5,248 nt of DNA from Verrucomicrobiia bacterium (GCA_030432175.1 JAUIHU010000371.1:1-5248), one strand, 5' to 3'; positions 1-5,101 are shown, counted from the first letter of the stretch. The notes: generated by a model not told the origin, from the letters alone. A program made the numbers and translations.

Positions 1-20
1 ACACGAAGCCCTCTCGTGTA

Positions 21-41
21 TAAGGGGCGCCGCGAAACATG
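21..41 (+). promoter_or_regulatory. cysS translation start region (in-frame stop plus weak Shine-Dalgarno)
   Basis: An in-frame TAA at 21-23 closes the cysS reading frame, and no ATG, GTG or TTG lies between it and the ATG at 39. The start is therefore fixed by the sequence. AGGGG at 23-27 is a plausible but weak ribosome binding site about 11 bases before the ATG. A second frame is open from base 1 and ends in TGA at 40-42, giving an ATGA overlap with the cysS start, so an upstream gene could be translationally coupled to cysS. Only 38 bases lie before the gene, so any promoter or T-box leader would be outside the window. Confidence 0.4.
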
Positions 42-1514
42 AAGTCAGGAAATCAACGCCTCAAAATTTACGACACACTCAGCCGTCAAATTCAGGAAGT
101 CGCCCCGGAAGATGGGCGACGCCTGCGTTTCTATTGTTGCGGACCCACGGTGTATGGTCCGGCCCACATCGGTAACTTTCGCACCTTTGTCCTGCAGGAC
201 GTGTTCCGGCGTACTTTGGAACTCTCCGGGCAGCCGACTCAGCATGTCCGCAACATTACCAACGTGGACGATAAAACGATCCGAGAATCCCAGGCGCAGG
301 GCAAAACGCTCACCGAATTCACGCACTACTGGGAAGATCGATTTCATGCCGACTGCGATGCCCTGAACATTCTGCCTCCGCACGTTGAGCCGGCAGCAGT
401 GGAACACATCCCGGACCAGATTCAGCTGATTGAAAAACTCGTCGAAAAGGGGCATGCCTATCGCGCTGAAGACGGATCGGTTTACTTCAAAGTCCAGTCG
501 TTGGAAACATACGGCGCATTGTCCCGAGTAAAGGACAGAGAACTTACACCGCAGGAAGAATCCGGAGCGCACAAAAAAGGCTCCCCGGTTTCAGACGACG
601 AATATGAAGCCGAATCCATGGCGGACTTTGCTTTGTGGAAAGCACGGAAGCAGGAAGATGGTCCGAACTACTGGGACAGCCCGTGGGGCGAAGGTCGTCC
701 GGGTTGGCACATTGAGTGCAGCGCGATGGGGATGCGTTATCTGGGGGAAACCTTTGACCTGCACTCCGGCGGCATTGATTTGATTTTTCCGCACCACGAA
801 AATGAGATTGCCCAAAGTGAAGCCTGCACCTGCAAACCGTTTGCGCGGCTCTGGTTTCACATTGCGCACCTGATGGTGGATGGCGGGAAAATGTCAAAAA
901 GTCTGGGGAACCTTTACACACTGGATGACTTGAAGGAGCGGGGATTCACGGCCAACGAACTCCGATACACGCTGGGACAGGGACATTACCGTCAGCCATT
1001 GAACTTCACCTTTGACTCATTGAAAGCCGCCCGGCAGGCCTTGTTGCGATTGGGGAAAGTGGAGGCAAAGTTGAAGGCGAAACTAAATGACGCGCCGGCG
1101 CCAAAGCTGAAGAAACTCACCCCGCGCAAGGTGGAAGACTTCCAGTCCCTGGGAGATTTGCAGCCAGCGTGGGACGCATTAATGAATGACCTGAACACAC
1201 CTGATGCGCTTGGGAAAATGTTCAGCGCGATCAAGATCATTGAGCGTGGGTTGGGAGAAGCCAGTGTGGAACAAATCCAGGAATGGCGGCGTGGCTTGTG
1301 GGTTCTGTGGAGCGCTCTGGGTATTGAGCCAGTGGAACCTGAAGCGGAACCTGTTCCTGAAGCGCCAGAAGAGATAAAAGCGCTGGCTCAGGAACGCTGG
1401 GAAGCCAAGCAGTCCAAAGACTGGGCGAAGGCGGATGAACTGCGCGGAGAACTTCAGAAAGCCGGTTGGCTGGTGAAGGATCGCAAGGATGGGTTTGATC
1501 TGGTCCCGGTTTGA
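39..1514 (+). CDS. cysS: Cysteinyl-tRNA synthetase (class I aminoacyl-tRNA synthetase)
   Basis: This cytoplasmic enzyme activates cysteine with ATP and charges tRNA-Cys. The 491-residue product is complete. The class I HIGH signature appears as HIGN at residues 43-46 within CGPTVYGPAHIGNFRT, and KMSKS is at 284-288. By alignment from memory with E. coli CysRS, the cysteine-selecting zinc ligands are Cys34, Cys227, His252 and Glu256. The spacing 227/252/256 matches the E. coli 209/234/238 spacing exactly. GRPGWHIECSAMGMRYLG and FPHHENEIAQSEA are family hallmarks. The region from about 350 onward fits the DALR-type anticodon-binding part, and the C-terminal stretch with KDWAKADELRGEL and DRKDGF is typical of CysRS. 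It is about 30 residues longer than E. coli CysRS (461), mainly through a charged insert near residues 168-192 and a seven-residue N-terminal extension. The gene ends in TGA at 1512-1514. A T-run at 1530-1537 follows, but I see no GC-rich stem before it. Confidence 0.98.
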   Translation: MKSGNQRLKIYDTLSRQIQEVAPEDGRRLRFYCCGPTVYGPAHIGNFRTFVLQDVFRRTLELSGQPTQHVRNITNVDDKTIRESQAQGKTLTEFTHYWEDRFHADCDALNILPPHVEPAAVEHIPDQIQLIEKLVEKGHAYRAEDGSVYFKVQSLETYGALSRVKDRELTPQEESGAHKKGSPVSDDEYEAESMADFALWKARKQEDGPNYWDSPWGEGRPGWHIECSAMGMRYLGETFDLHSGGIDLIFPHHENEIAQSEACTCKPFARLWFHIAHLMVDGGKMSKSLGNLYTLDDLKERGFTANELRYTLGQGHYRQPLNFTFDSLKAARQALLRLGKVEAKLKAKLNDAPAPKLKKLTPRKVEDFQSLGDLQPAWDALMNDLNTPDALGKMFSAIKIIERGLGEASVEQIQEWRRGLWVLWSALGIEPVEPEAEPVPEAPEEIKALAQERWEAKQSKDWAKADELRGELQKAGWLVKDRKDGFDLVPV

Positions 1515-1535
1515 AGTTTTGGATGCTTGTTTTTT

Positions 1536-1562
1536 TTCACGCTAAGACGCAAAGGCGCGAAG
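1536..1562. repeat. Purine-rich intergenic repeat tract (AAGACGCAAAGG type)
   Basis: The sequence TTCACGCTAAGACGC followed by AAAGGCGCGAAG lies 21 bases after cysS, next to an 8-T run. It resembles, from memory, a very common dispersed intergenic tract in environmental bacterial genomes. It is not coding in any supported frame. It is related to the second tract 84 bases downstream: over the 3' 22 bases they match at most positions, and the differences in the last 18 are all A/G transitions. Function is unknown. There is no perfect dyad, so it is not an obvious terminator. Confidence 0.55.
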
Positions 1563-1645
1563 TTGATAAGATGAAATGGGAATAGAGGTTTTTTAGCTCT
1601 ATTTTGAATGATTCAGGCGACCACTACATACCCGACCTTTAATTT

Positions 1646-1672
1646 CCACCACGGAGACACAGAGGCACGGAG
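1646..1672. repeat. Purine-rich intergenic repeat tract (CACGGAGACACAGAGG type)
   Basis: CCACCACGGAGACAC followed by AGAGGCACGGAG is a recognisable dispersed tract seen between genes in many bacterial genomes (memory, not searched). Internally ACGGAG is repeated at both ends (1651-1656 and 1667-1672). It ends 36 bases before the start of the MetE-like gene and is followed by a T-run at 1673-1678, so it may lie in that gene's leader or promoter. It is a variant of the tract at 1536-1562. No protein or RNA gene is evident in the spacer 1515-1708 apart from these two tracts. Confidence 0.6.
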
Positions 1673-1708
1673 TTTTTTACCAGGAAGAAAAATCAAATTG
1701 TAAGTTTT

Positions 1709-2749
1709 ATGAAAGATTGTCCGATACGCACCTCAGTCATTGGAAGTTACCCTTTTCCCGGCTGGCTGGAATTCAGTTCCGGTCATCTAGGCGCCTTTGG
1801 CAGGAACGATATTGAAGAAATGCGAGAGGATGCCACCATTGCGGCGATTCATGATCAGGTCAGCGCCGGTCTGGACGTCATTACGGATGGAGAGCAGACA
1901 CGGTTTGATTTCAATCTTTCCTTTTACGGTTACCTGCAAGGCATTGATCTGGAAGGGGATTCTCCCAGGAAGTGGGGGCCGCCGGCTCATGATCAACGCG
2001 GGAAGCATGCTATTTCCGGAGAACTTTCTGCGCCACGTGGACTGGGATGTGTCGCGGAATTCAAGCGATTGAAGCGACTGGCTCCCGCAGGAGTGGCGTT
2101 GAAAGCCAGTGTGCCTGGACCTTTTACCCTGAGCGGACGACTCATCCCGAACGATCAGTATCCGGACCGGTATGCGATCACTGAAGCCCTCTTGCCGCTG
2201 GTACGCGCAGAGCTGGAAGCATTGGTGGCTGTGGGGTGTCAGGAAATTTGCGTCGATGAACCTTCAATGAGCTGTTACGCCCATAAAGAAGACACCAAGC
2301 GGTTTGTCGATATCTTCAATCGGACGATTGAAACGGTGGTGGGCAAATGCCGATTGGCCACGCATCTCTGTTTTGGGAATTTCAAGGGCAGATCCGTTGG
2401 ATCGCGTCGGGCTGCTCCGATGTTTCCTGATTTTCTGGACATCAAAGTCGATGAAATGCACATGGAAATGGCAACCACCGCTTTTGTTGAAGTTGAACTG
2501 ATTGAGCAGGTGGCGAAGAAAATGGACGTGGCGGTCGGGATTGTTGACGTGAAGGGTTATTATATCGAAACCCCTGAAGACGTGGCGGACCGGATCCGGC
2601 TTTGTTTGAAGCATGCGCCAGCAGACAGGCTGGTCGTGGCTCCGGATTGTGGTTTGAGCCAGACAGCACGATGGGCAGCCCGTCAGAAACTGGCCAATAT
2701 GGTTGCTGGAGCGAAACTGGTCAGGAAGGAATTAGGATTAGTTTCCTGA
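1709..2749 (+). CDS. MetE C-terminal (catalytic) domain protein, core-type cobalamin-independent methionine synthase homologue
   Basis: This 346-residue protein is the zinc-dependent homocysteine methyltransferase barrel of the MetE family (Meth_synt_2). It starts directly at RTSVIGSYPFPGWL, the usual start of this domain, which supports the ATG. The zinc site is intact by comparison with E. coli MetE (His641, Cys643, Glu665, Cys726): His219 and Cys221 in THLCFGNF, Glu253 in DEMHMEMA, and Cys314 in PDCGLSQTARW. Asp183 and Glu184 in CVDEPSMSCY match the conserved DEP segment that binds the homocysteine amino group. ITDGEQTRFDF (58-68) is also typical. Full-length MetE is about 750 residues; the N-terminal half that helps bind folate polyglutamate is absent. 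Short core MetE proteins are known that take the methyl group from a methyl-corrinoid rather than from methyl-tetrahydrofolate. Whether this one makes methionine, or transfers methyl from another thiol donor, cannot be told from sequence. No corrinoid protein gene is adjacent, and the ribosome binding site is weak. Cytoplasmic. Confidence 0.88.
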   Translation: MKDCPIRTSVIGSYPFPGWLEFSSGHLGAFGRNDIEEMREDATIAAIHDQVSAGLDVITDGEQTRFDFNLSFYGYLQGIDLEGDSPRKWGPPAHDQRGKHAISGELSAPRGLGCVAEFKRLKRLAPAGVALKASVPGPFTLSGRLIPNDQYPDRYAITEALLPLVRAELEALVAVGCQEICVDEPSMSCYAHKEDTKRFVDIFNRTIETVVGKCRLATHLCFGNFKGRSVGSRRAAPMFPDFLDIKVDEMHMEMATTAFVEVELIEQVAKKMDVAVGIVDVKGYYIETPEDVADRIRLCLKHAPADRLVVAPDCGLSQTARWAARQKLANMVAGAKLVRKELGLVS

Positions 2750-2923
2750 ATTGGATTGGATTTCATTTGTTAAAATTTAGGAAAACTACTCTGGAAGCAA
2801 GTAGCAGTAGCTGGGATTAGTGTTTCTAATTTAAAAAGGTTGGAAAACAAGCTGGACTCCTACTTGCAAAGAAATCGAATTCAGGCTTGATTCTGCTTGG
2901 CATCATCAACATATTTCCTCGCA

Positions 2924-2941
2924 AATTGGTGAGATCCAATT
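2924..2941. promoter_or_regulatory. Perfect 6-bp inverted repeat, possible operator
   Basis: AATTGG at 2924-2929 and CCAATT at 2936-2941 are perfect inverted arms around the 6-base spacer TGAGAT. The dyad lies about 110 bases before the ferredoxin start. Its size and symmetry would suit a dimeric regulator, but no regulator gene is nearby and a 6-bp dyad can occur by chance. Confidence 0.2.
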
Positions 2942-2954
2942 GTCGGGGTCCGGC

Positions 2955-2979
2955 TTGGCTTGGTTTGGATTCGGTTCGG
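2955..2979. repeat. Degenerate pentanucleotide tandem array (five TTSGN units)
   Basis: Five adjacent 5-base units read TTGGC, TTGGT, TTGGA, TTCGG, TTCGG. The array lies 71 bases before the ferredoxin ATG in noncoding DNA. It is short and imperfect, so slippage is probably limited. Confidence 0.5.
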
Positions 2980-3050
2980 CTAAGAGTTTAGAGAGAAAGT
3001 CGACTCAGCGGGAATTGGAAAATTTTAACACCCAAACTAGATAGAAAAAT

Positions 3051-3284
3051 ATGGCTGAATTAGAAAACAGATATCCAGAGAACACAGCTGGAACTTTTTA
3101 CGTAGATGATCAGTGCATTGATTGCGATCTCTGCCGGGAAACAGCTCCTGACAATTTCACACGCAATGATGACGGTGGATATTCCTATGTTTACAAACAA
3201 CCGGAATCTCCTGAAGAAGAAGAATTGTGCAAAGAAGCCATGGAAGGCTGCCCGGTTGAAGCTATTGGCGACGACGGTAAGTAA
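3051..3284 (+). CDS. Single-cluster ferredoxin ([4Fe-4S] or [3Fe-4S])
   Basis: This 77-residue acidic cytoplasmic protein should carry electrons through one iron-sulfur cluster. The ligand pattern is Cys22, Cys25, Cys28 (CIDCDLC) plus Cys67 followed by Pro68 (EGCPVEAIG), the arrangement of monocluster bacterial ferredoxins of about 60-80 residues such as the Bacillus type. All four cluster cysteines are present, which favours [4Fe-4S]. An additional Cys60 sits seven residues before Cys67. The segment after the first motif, ETAPDNFTRNDDGGYSYV, matches the family's APxxF plus acidic turn. There is no signal peptide. Residues 51-58 are nearly all acidic or Pro/Ser, giving a strongly negative surface suited to docking a reductase. 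The redox partner is not encoded nearby. There is no clear Shine-Dalgarno; the ATG is chosen because it gives the expected length. The gene appears monocistronic, with its own terminator 30 bases downstream. Confidence 0.93.
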   Translation: MAELENRYPENTAGTFYVDDQCIDCDLCRETAPDNFTRNDDGGYSYVYKQPESPEEEELCKEAMEGCPVEAIGDDGK

Positions 3285-3313
3285 TTCCGGGGATTTATCC
3301 TATATTTAGAGCT

Positions 3314-3348
3314 GACGGAGTTCTCTGATGAGGACTCCGTCTTTTTTT
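3314..3348 (+). terminator. Rho-independent terminator of the ferredoxin gene
   Basis: GACGGAGTTCTC (3314-3325) pairs with GAGGACTCCGTC (3330-3341) over 12 bp, with a single G-T wobble, around a TGAT loop. Seven T residues follow directly (3342-3348). It begins 30 bases after the ferredoxin stop codon. There is no A-run on the left side, so it should act only on the plus strand and would not stop surE transcription coming from the other side. Confidence 0.93.
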
Positions 3349-3390
3349 GTGTGGGCTCTGGGTTGGAGCTCCGTTATGCCGGTCTTCGAG

Positions 3391-3442
3391 CGCTGGGTCC
3401 CAGGGCTTGCGCCCAGGGTTATGATGGGGCGCCCTTCGGGCT
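3391..3442. repeat. GC-rich REP-like dispersed repeat with two hairpins
   Basis: On the plus strand CTGGG (3393-3397) can pair with CCCAG (3412-3416); alternatively GGGC (3403-3406) pairs with GCCC (3411-3414) around TTGC. A second stem, GCCC (3431-3434) with GGGC (3438-3441), closes a TTC loop. Read on the minus strand, the order of a GCCCGAAGGGC hairpin, a short ATCATA linker and a CCCTGGG/GCAAGCCCTGGG hairpin resembles, from memory, a REP-like family common between genes in planctomycete and verrucomicrobial genomes. It begins 14 bases beyond the surE stop, so it would form the 3' end of the surE transcript. A GGAGCTCC palindrome at 3365-3372 lies just before it and may belong to the same unit. 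Confidence 0.6.
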
Positions 3443-3455
3443 TAGATGGGGGGAT

Positions 3456-4163
3456 TTATGTTAGTTTTACTCTGCTGATGGCTATTTTGCCGGAGAAACA
3501 TGTAGCTATGTCGGATCCGGGTTCGGATTCTCTCTGTGAGTAAACGCCGGTGTATTGGAGGCCTGCTTCAGTTTCTTTGAAGTTGACGGGGAGGGGGCAT
3601 TGGGAGCGTGGGCAGTGGACTCTTTCCGGGATGGATTCTGGGTCTTTGGGGATGGGGAAGTTGACGTTCCAGAATGATTTCCCTTCAGGGTTCGGTGTTT
3701 CAATAAGTTCTTTGATAACTTTGCTTGCCCAGATTTCGGTAAGTTTCCAGGGGACTTCCCGTCCGGTGATGCGGTAATTGGACAAGGCGATGGATGGAAC
3801 ATCAAGGATCGCGGATTCGCGGGCAGCGGCAGCGGTTCCGGAGATGAAGACATCGACACCCATGTTTCCTCCATAATTGATACCGGAGAATGTCCAGTCC
3901 GGGGTCCAGTAATGTTTAGGACAGAGGTGGCGCACGGCAACTCGGACACAATCCGCAGGTGTGCCAAAAACGGCGAAACGCCCAGGACCGCGCTGTTCAA
4001 CCCGGAGAGGTTCGCGAGTTGTCACACGGTGACCACATTCTGAAACAGGTTCCGCCGGAGCGACGATCCAATAATCAAATCCCAGTCCTTGGACCGTATT
4101 TTCCAAAGCCGCCAAACCAGGCGCGTCAATTCCATCATCGTTAGTAAGTAATGCACGAAACAT
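3456..4163 (-). CDS. surE: 5'/3'-nucleotidase SurE (stationary-phase survival acid phosphatase family)
   Basis: SurE enzymes are metal-dependent phosphatases that hydrolyse nucleoside 5'- and 3'-monophosphates, some also exopolyphosphate, in the cytoplasm. The 235-residue product opens with MFRALLTNDDGIDAPGL, the diagnostic N-terminus, which fixes the start. Predicted metal ligands are Asp9, Asp10, Ser41 (in APAEPVSECGH) and Asn96 (in SGINYGGNMG), matching Asp8/Asp9/Ser39/Asn92 of E. coli. FGTPADCVRVAV (66-77) and FISGTAAAARESA (106-118) are further family blocks. The common GxGxS-like segment after the Ser is replaced by ECGHRVT. The C-terminus ends just after GSDIATCFSGKIAISRVKL, so the tail that follows in E. 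coli SurE (253 residues) is missing; I take this as a subfamily trait, not a truncation. The usual neighbour pcm is absent. No strong ribosome binding site precedes the ATG. The gene is convergent with the ferredoxin gene and divergent from the glycosylase gene. Confidence 0.95.
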   Translation of the reverse strand: MFRALLTNDDGIDAPGLAALENTVQGLGFDYWIVAPAEPVSECGHRVTTREPLRVEQRGPGRFAVFGTPADCVRVAVRHLCPKHYWTPDWTFSGINYGGNMGVDVFISGTAAAARESAILDVPSIALSNYRITGREVPWKLTEIWASKVIKELIETPNPEGKSFWNVNFPIPKDPESIPERVHCPRSQCPLPVNFKETEAGLQYTGVYSQRESEPGSDIATCFSGKIAISRVKLT

Positions 4164-4211
4164 GGGAGTAGTTTACGCACGGAGATTCGATTTTGGAAGG
4201 ATGAGGGTCGT

Positions 4212-4237
4212 AGGGGCACGCCTTCGTGCGTGCCCTT
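4212..4237. repeat. Ten-bp hairpin, GGGGCACGC dispersed-repeat type
   Basis: AGGGGCACGC (4212-4221) pairs with GCGTGCCCTT (4228-4237) with one G-T wobble around the loop CTTCGT. A palindrome beginning GTAGGGGC and ending in GCCC is, from memory, a frequent small intergenic repeat in many bacterial genomes. There is no T-run after it on either strand, so it is unlikely to be a standard terminator. Confidence 0.6.
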
Positions 4238-4252
4238 CTGAAACAACGGACA

Positions 4253-4276
4253 AGGGTTAGCGGTTTGGCTATCCCT
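4253..4276. repeat. Imperfect 9-bp hairpin beside the GGGGCACGC repeat
   Basis: AGGGTTAGC (4253-4261) pairs with GCTATCCCT (4268-4276) at eight of nine positions (one T-T mismatch) around GGTTTG. It starts 16 bases after the previous hairpin and could be part of the same repeat unit or an independent operator in the glycosylase promoter region. Confidence 0.35.
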
Positions 4277-4329
4277 CTACACGCTTTTAGATTGTCCGGC
4301 TTTTAAATTCAGGTTGGAATGCCGGCCCT

Positions 4330-5079
4330 ATGAAAAAGTCCGGGACGGCGTTTAAAAAGTTGAAAGAAATCACCGAAAGGTTTTCGGATGAAGTGGATGG
4401 GTTGAAATTTGGGGAGCCGGTGGCTTTTGTTTATAATCCTCTGGACTACGCCCGCGCCCCGGCGTTGATGTACCTTGAAAAACATCTGACGCATCCTTTG
4501 CCGAAAAGGGTGGTGTTTCTGGGCATGAACCCCGGTCCTTTTGGAATGGTTCAGACTGGGACTCCGTTTGGGGAGATCGAATTGGTGCGGGACTGGATGG
4601 GCGTCGAGGCGGAGGTTCGGAAGCCGGAGAAAGAGTGCAGGAAACGTCCGGTAGAGGGATTTGCTTGCCAGCGTTCTGAGGTGAGTGGGCGGCGGTTGTG
4701 GGGATTATTCCGGGATCGATTTGGCGGTGCAGAGCATTTTTTCAAGGAGCATGCCGTTTTGAATTATTGTCCTTTGGCTTTTCTTGGCGAGACCGGACGC
4801 AATCTGACTCCTGATAAGTTGAAGACTGCGGAGACGGCGCCCCTGTGGGAGATTTGTGATCGGGCGTTGGCGGAGTATCTGAAGGTTCTGAAACCGGAAT
4901 GGGTGGTGGGCGTTGGAGGATTTGCCGAGAAGAAGATTCAGGAGTTGGCGGAAGCGGAGAGTGTGGGTTTCGATTTCAAAATCGGAAAAGTCCTGCACCC
5001 CAGCCCGGCCAGTCCGGCAGCGAACCGGGACTGGGCGGGGACTGCGACACGTCAGTTGGAAGAACAGGGAGTCTGGTAG
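4330..5079 (+). CDS. smug1: SMUG1-type uracil-DNA glycosylase (UDG superfamily family 3)
   Basis: This 249-residue enzyme should remove uracil, and probably oxidised pyrimidines such as 5-hydroxymethyluracil, from DNA to start base-excision repair. It resembles vertebrate SMUG1 along its length. Residues 27-40 (FGEPVAFVYNPLDY) match the SMUG1 CEPVGAVYNPVDY block. GMNPGPFGMVQTGTPFGE (65-82) is nearly identical to the human active-site motif, with Asn67 in the place of Asn85 and Phe80 in the place of Phe98, which stacks on the base. Next come KRPVEGFACQRSEVSGRRLWGLF, NYCPLAFL with Asn145 (matching human Asn163), GRNLTPDKL, VVGVGGFAEKK, and the intercalating/catalytic HPSPASPAANRDW with His223 (human His239). 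Human SMUG1 has about 270 residues; the bacterial protein is complete but has a shorter N-terminus. Bacterial SMUG1 proteins, for example from Geobacter, are known to be active. The ribosome binding site is weak. The gene stands alone, and no partner repair gene is adjacent. Confidence 0.95.
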   Translation: MKKSGTAFKKLKEITERFSDEVDGLKFGEPVAFVYNPLDYARAPALMYLEKHLTHPLPKRVVFLGMNPGPFGMVQTGTPFGEIELVRDWMGVEAEVRKPEKECRKRPVEGFACQRSEVSGRRLWGLFRDRFGGAEHFFKEHAVLNYCPLAFLGETGRNLTPDKLKTAETAPLWEICDRALAEYLKVLKPEWVVGVGGFAEKKIQELAEAESVGFDFKIGKVLHPSPASPAANRDWAGTATRQLEEQGVW

Positions 5080-5101
5080 AACGCTTTGCCAACTGCGTTA
5101 C

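Larger units (their letters stand above)
2750..3050. other. 301-bp intergenic region between the MetE-like gene and the ferredoxin gene
   Basis: No open frame here looks like a protein; the frame running through 2602-2820 is an overlap of the MetE-like gene. The first half is AT-rich. It holds ATTAG/CTAAT arms around a 5-base loop (2816-2830), which lie inside longer-range GCAAGTAG/CTACTTGC arms (2797-2804 and 2860-2867). The second half has a perfect 6-bp dyad (2924-2941) and a pentamer array (2955-2979). A weak promoter-like pair precedes the ferredoxin gene: TTGGAA at 3015-3020 and TAGATA at 3038-3043, 17 bases apart. It would start transcription almost at the ATG, so I do not trust it. 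No tRNA, known riboswitch or strong terminator is recognisable. Confidence 0.5.
4164..4329. promoter_or_regulatory. Divergent intergenic region between surE and the SMUG1-type gene
   Basis: The promoters for both surE (minus) and the glycosylase gene (plus) are expected in these 166 bases, as the two genes point away from each other. I could not pick out a convincing -35/-10 pair for either. The centre is occupied by two hairpins listed separately. CCGGC (4296-4300) and GCCGG (4321-4325) can pair around a 20-base loop that contains the only Shine-Dalgarno-like bases (AGG at 4311) before the ATG at 4330. Confidence 0.4.

Noticed and set aside
45..572. A 175-residue open frame on the minus strand within cysS
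   Set aside because: It lies fully antisense to conserved CysRS catalytic sequence, its product shows no recognisable motif, and it mirrors the codon pattern of cysS.
544..921. Further minus-strand open frames within cysS
   Set aside because: Low-complexity, Arg/Pro/Ser-rich translations antisense to the zinc and KMSKS region; no family features.
1515..1708. A SAM or cobalamin riboswitch before the MetE-like gene
   Set aside because: The spacer consists largely of two repeat tracts and AT-rich sequence; I see no conserved riboswitch core or leader terminator.
2264..2614. Minus-strand open frames inside the MetE-like gene
   Set aside because: Antisense to the zinc-ligand region of a conserved enzyme; the His/Phe-rich translation has no known domain.
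3015..3043. TTGGAA / TAGATA pair with 17-base spacing as the ferredoxin promoter
   Set aside because: The -10 match is poor and transcription would begin at about the ATG; kept only as a remark in the spacer entry.
3323..3341. CTGATGAG inside the ferredoxin terminator, which resembles a hammerhead ribozyme core
   Set aside because: The required GAAA core segment and the three-stem layout are missing; the bases are explained by the 12-bp terminator stem and TGAT loop.
3506..4000. A 164-residue minus-strand frame overlapping surE in another frame
   Set aside because: It overlaps the well-supported SurE sequence and its translation is Ser/Pro/Asn-rich, as expected of a frame-shifted reading.
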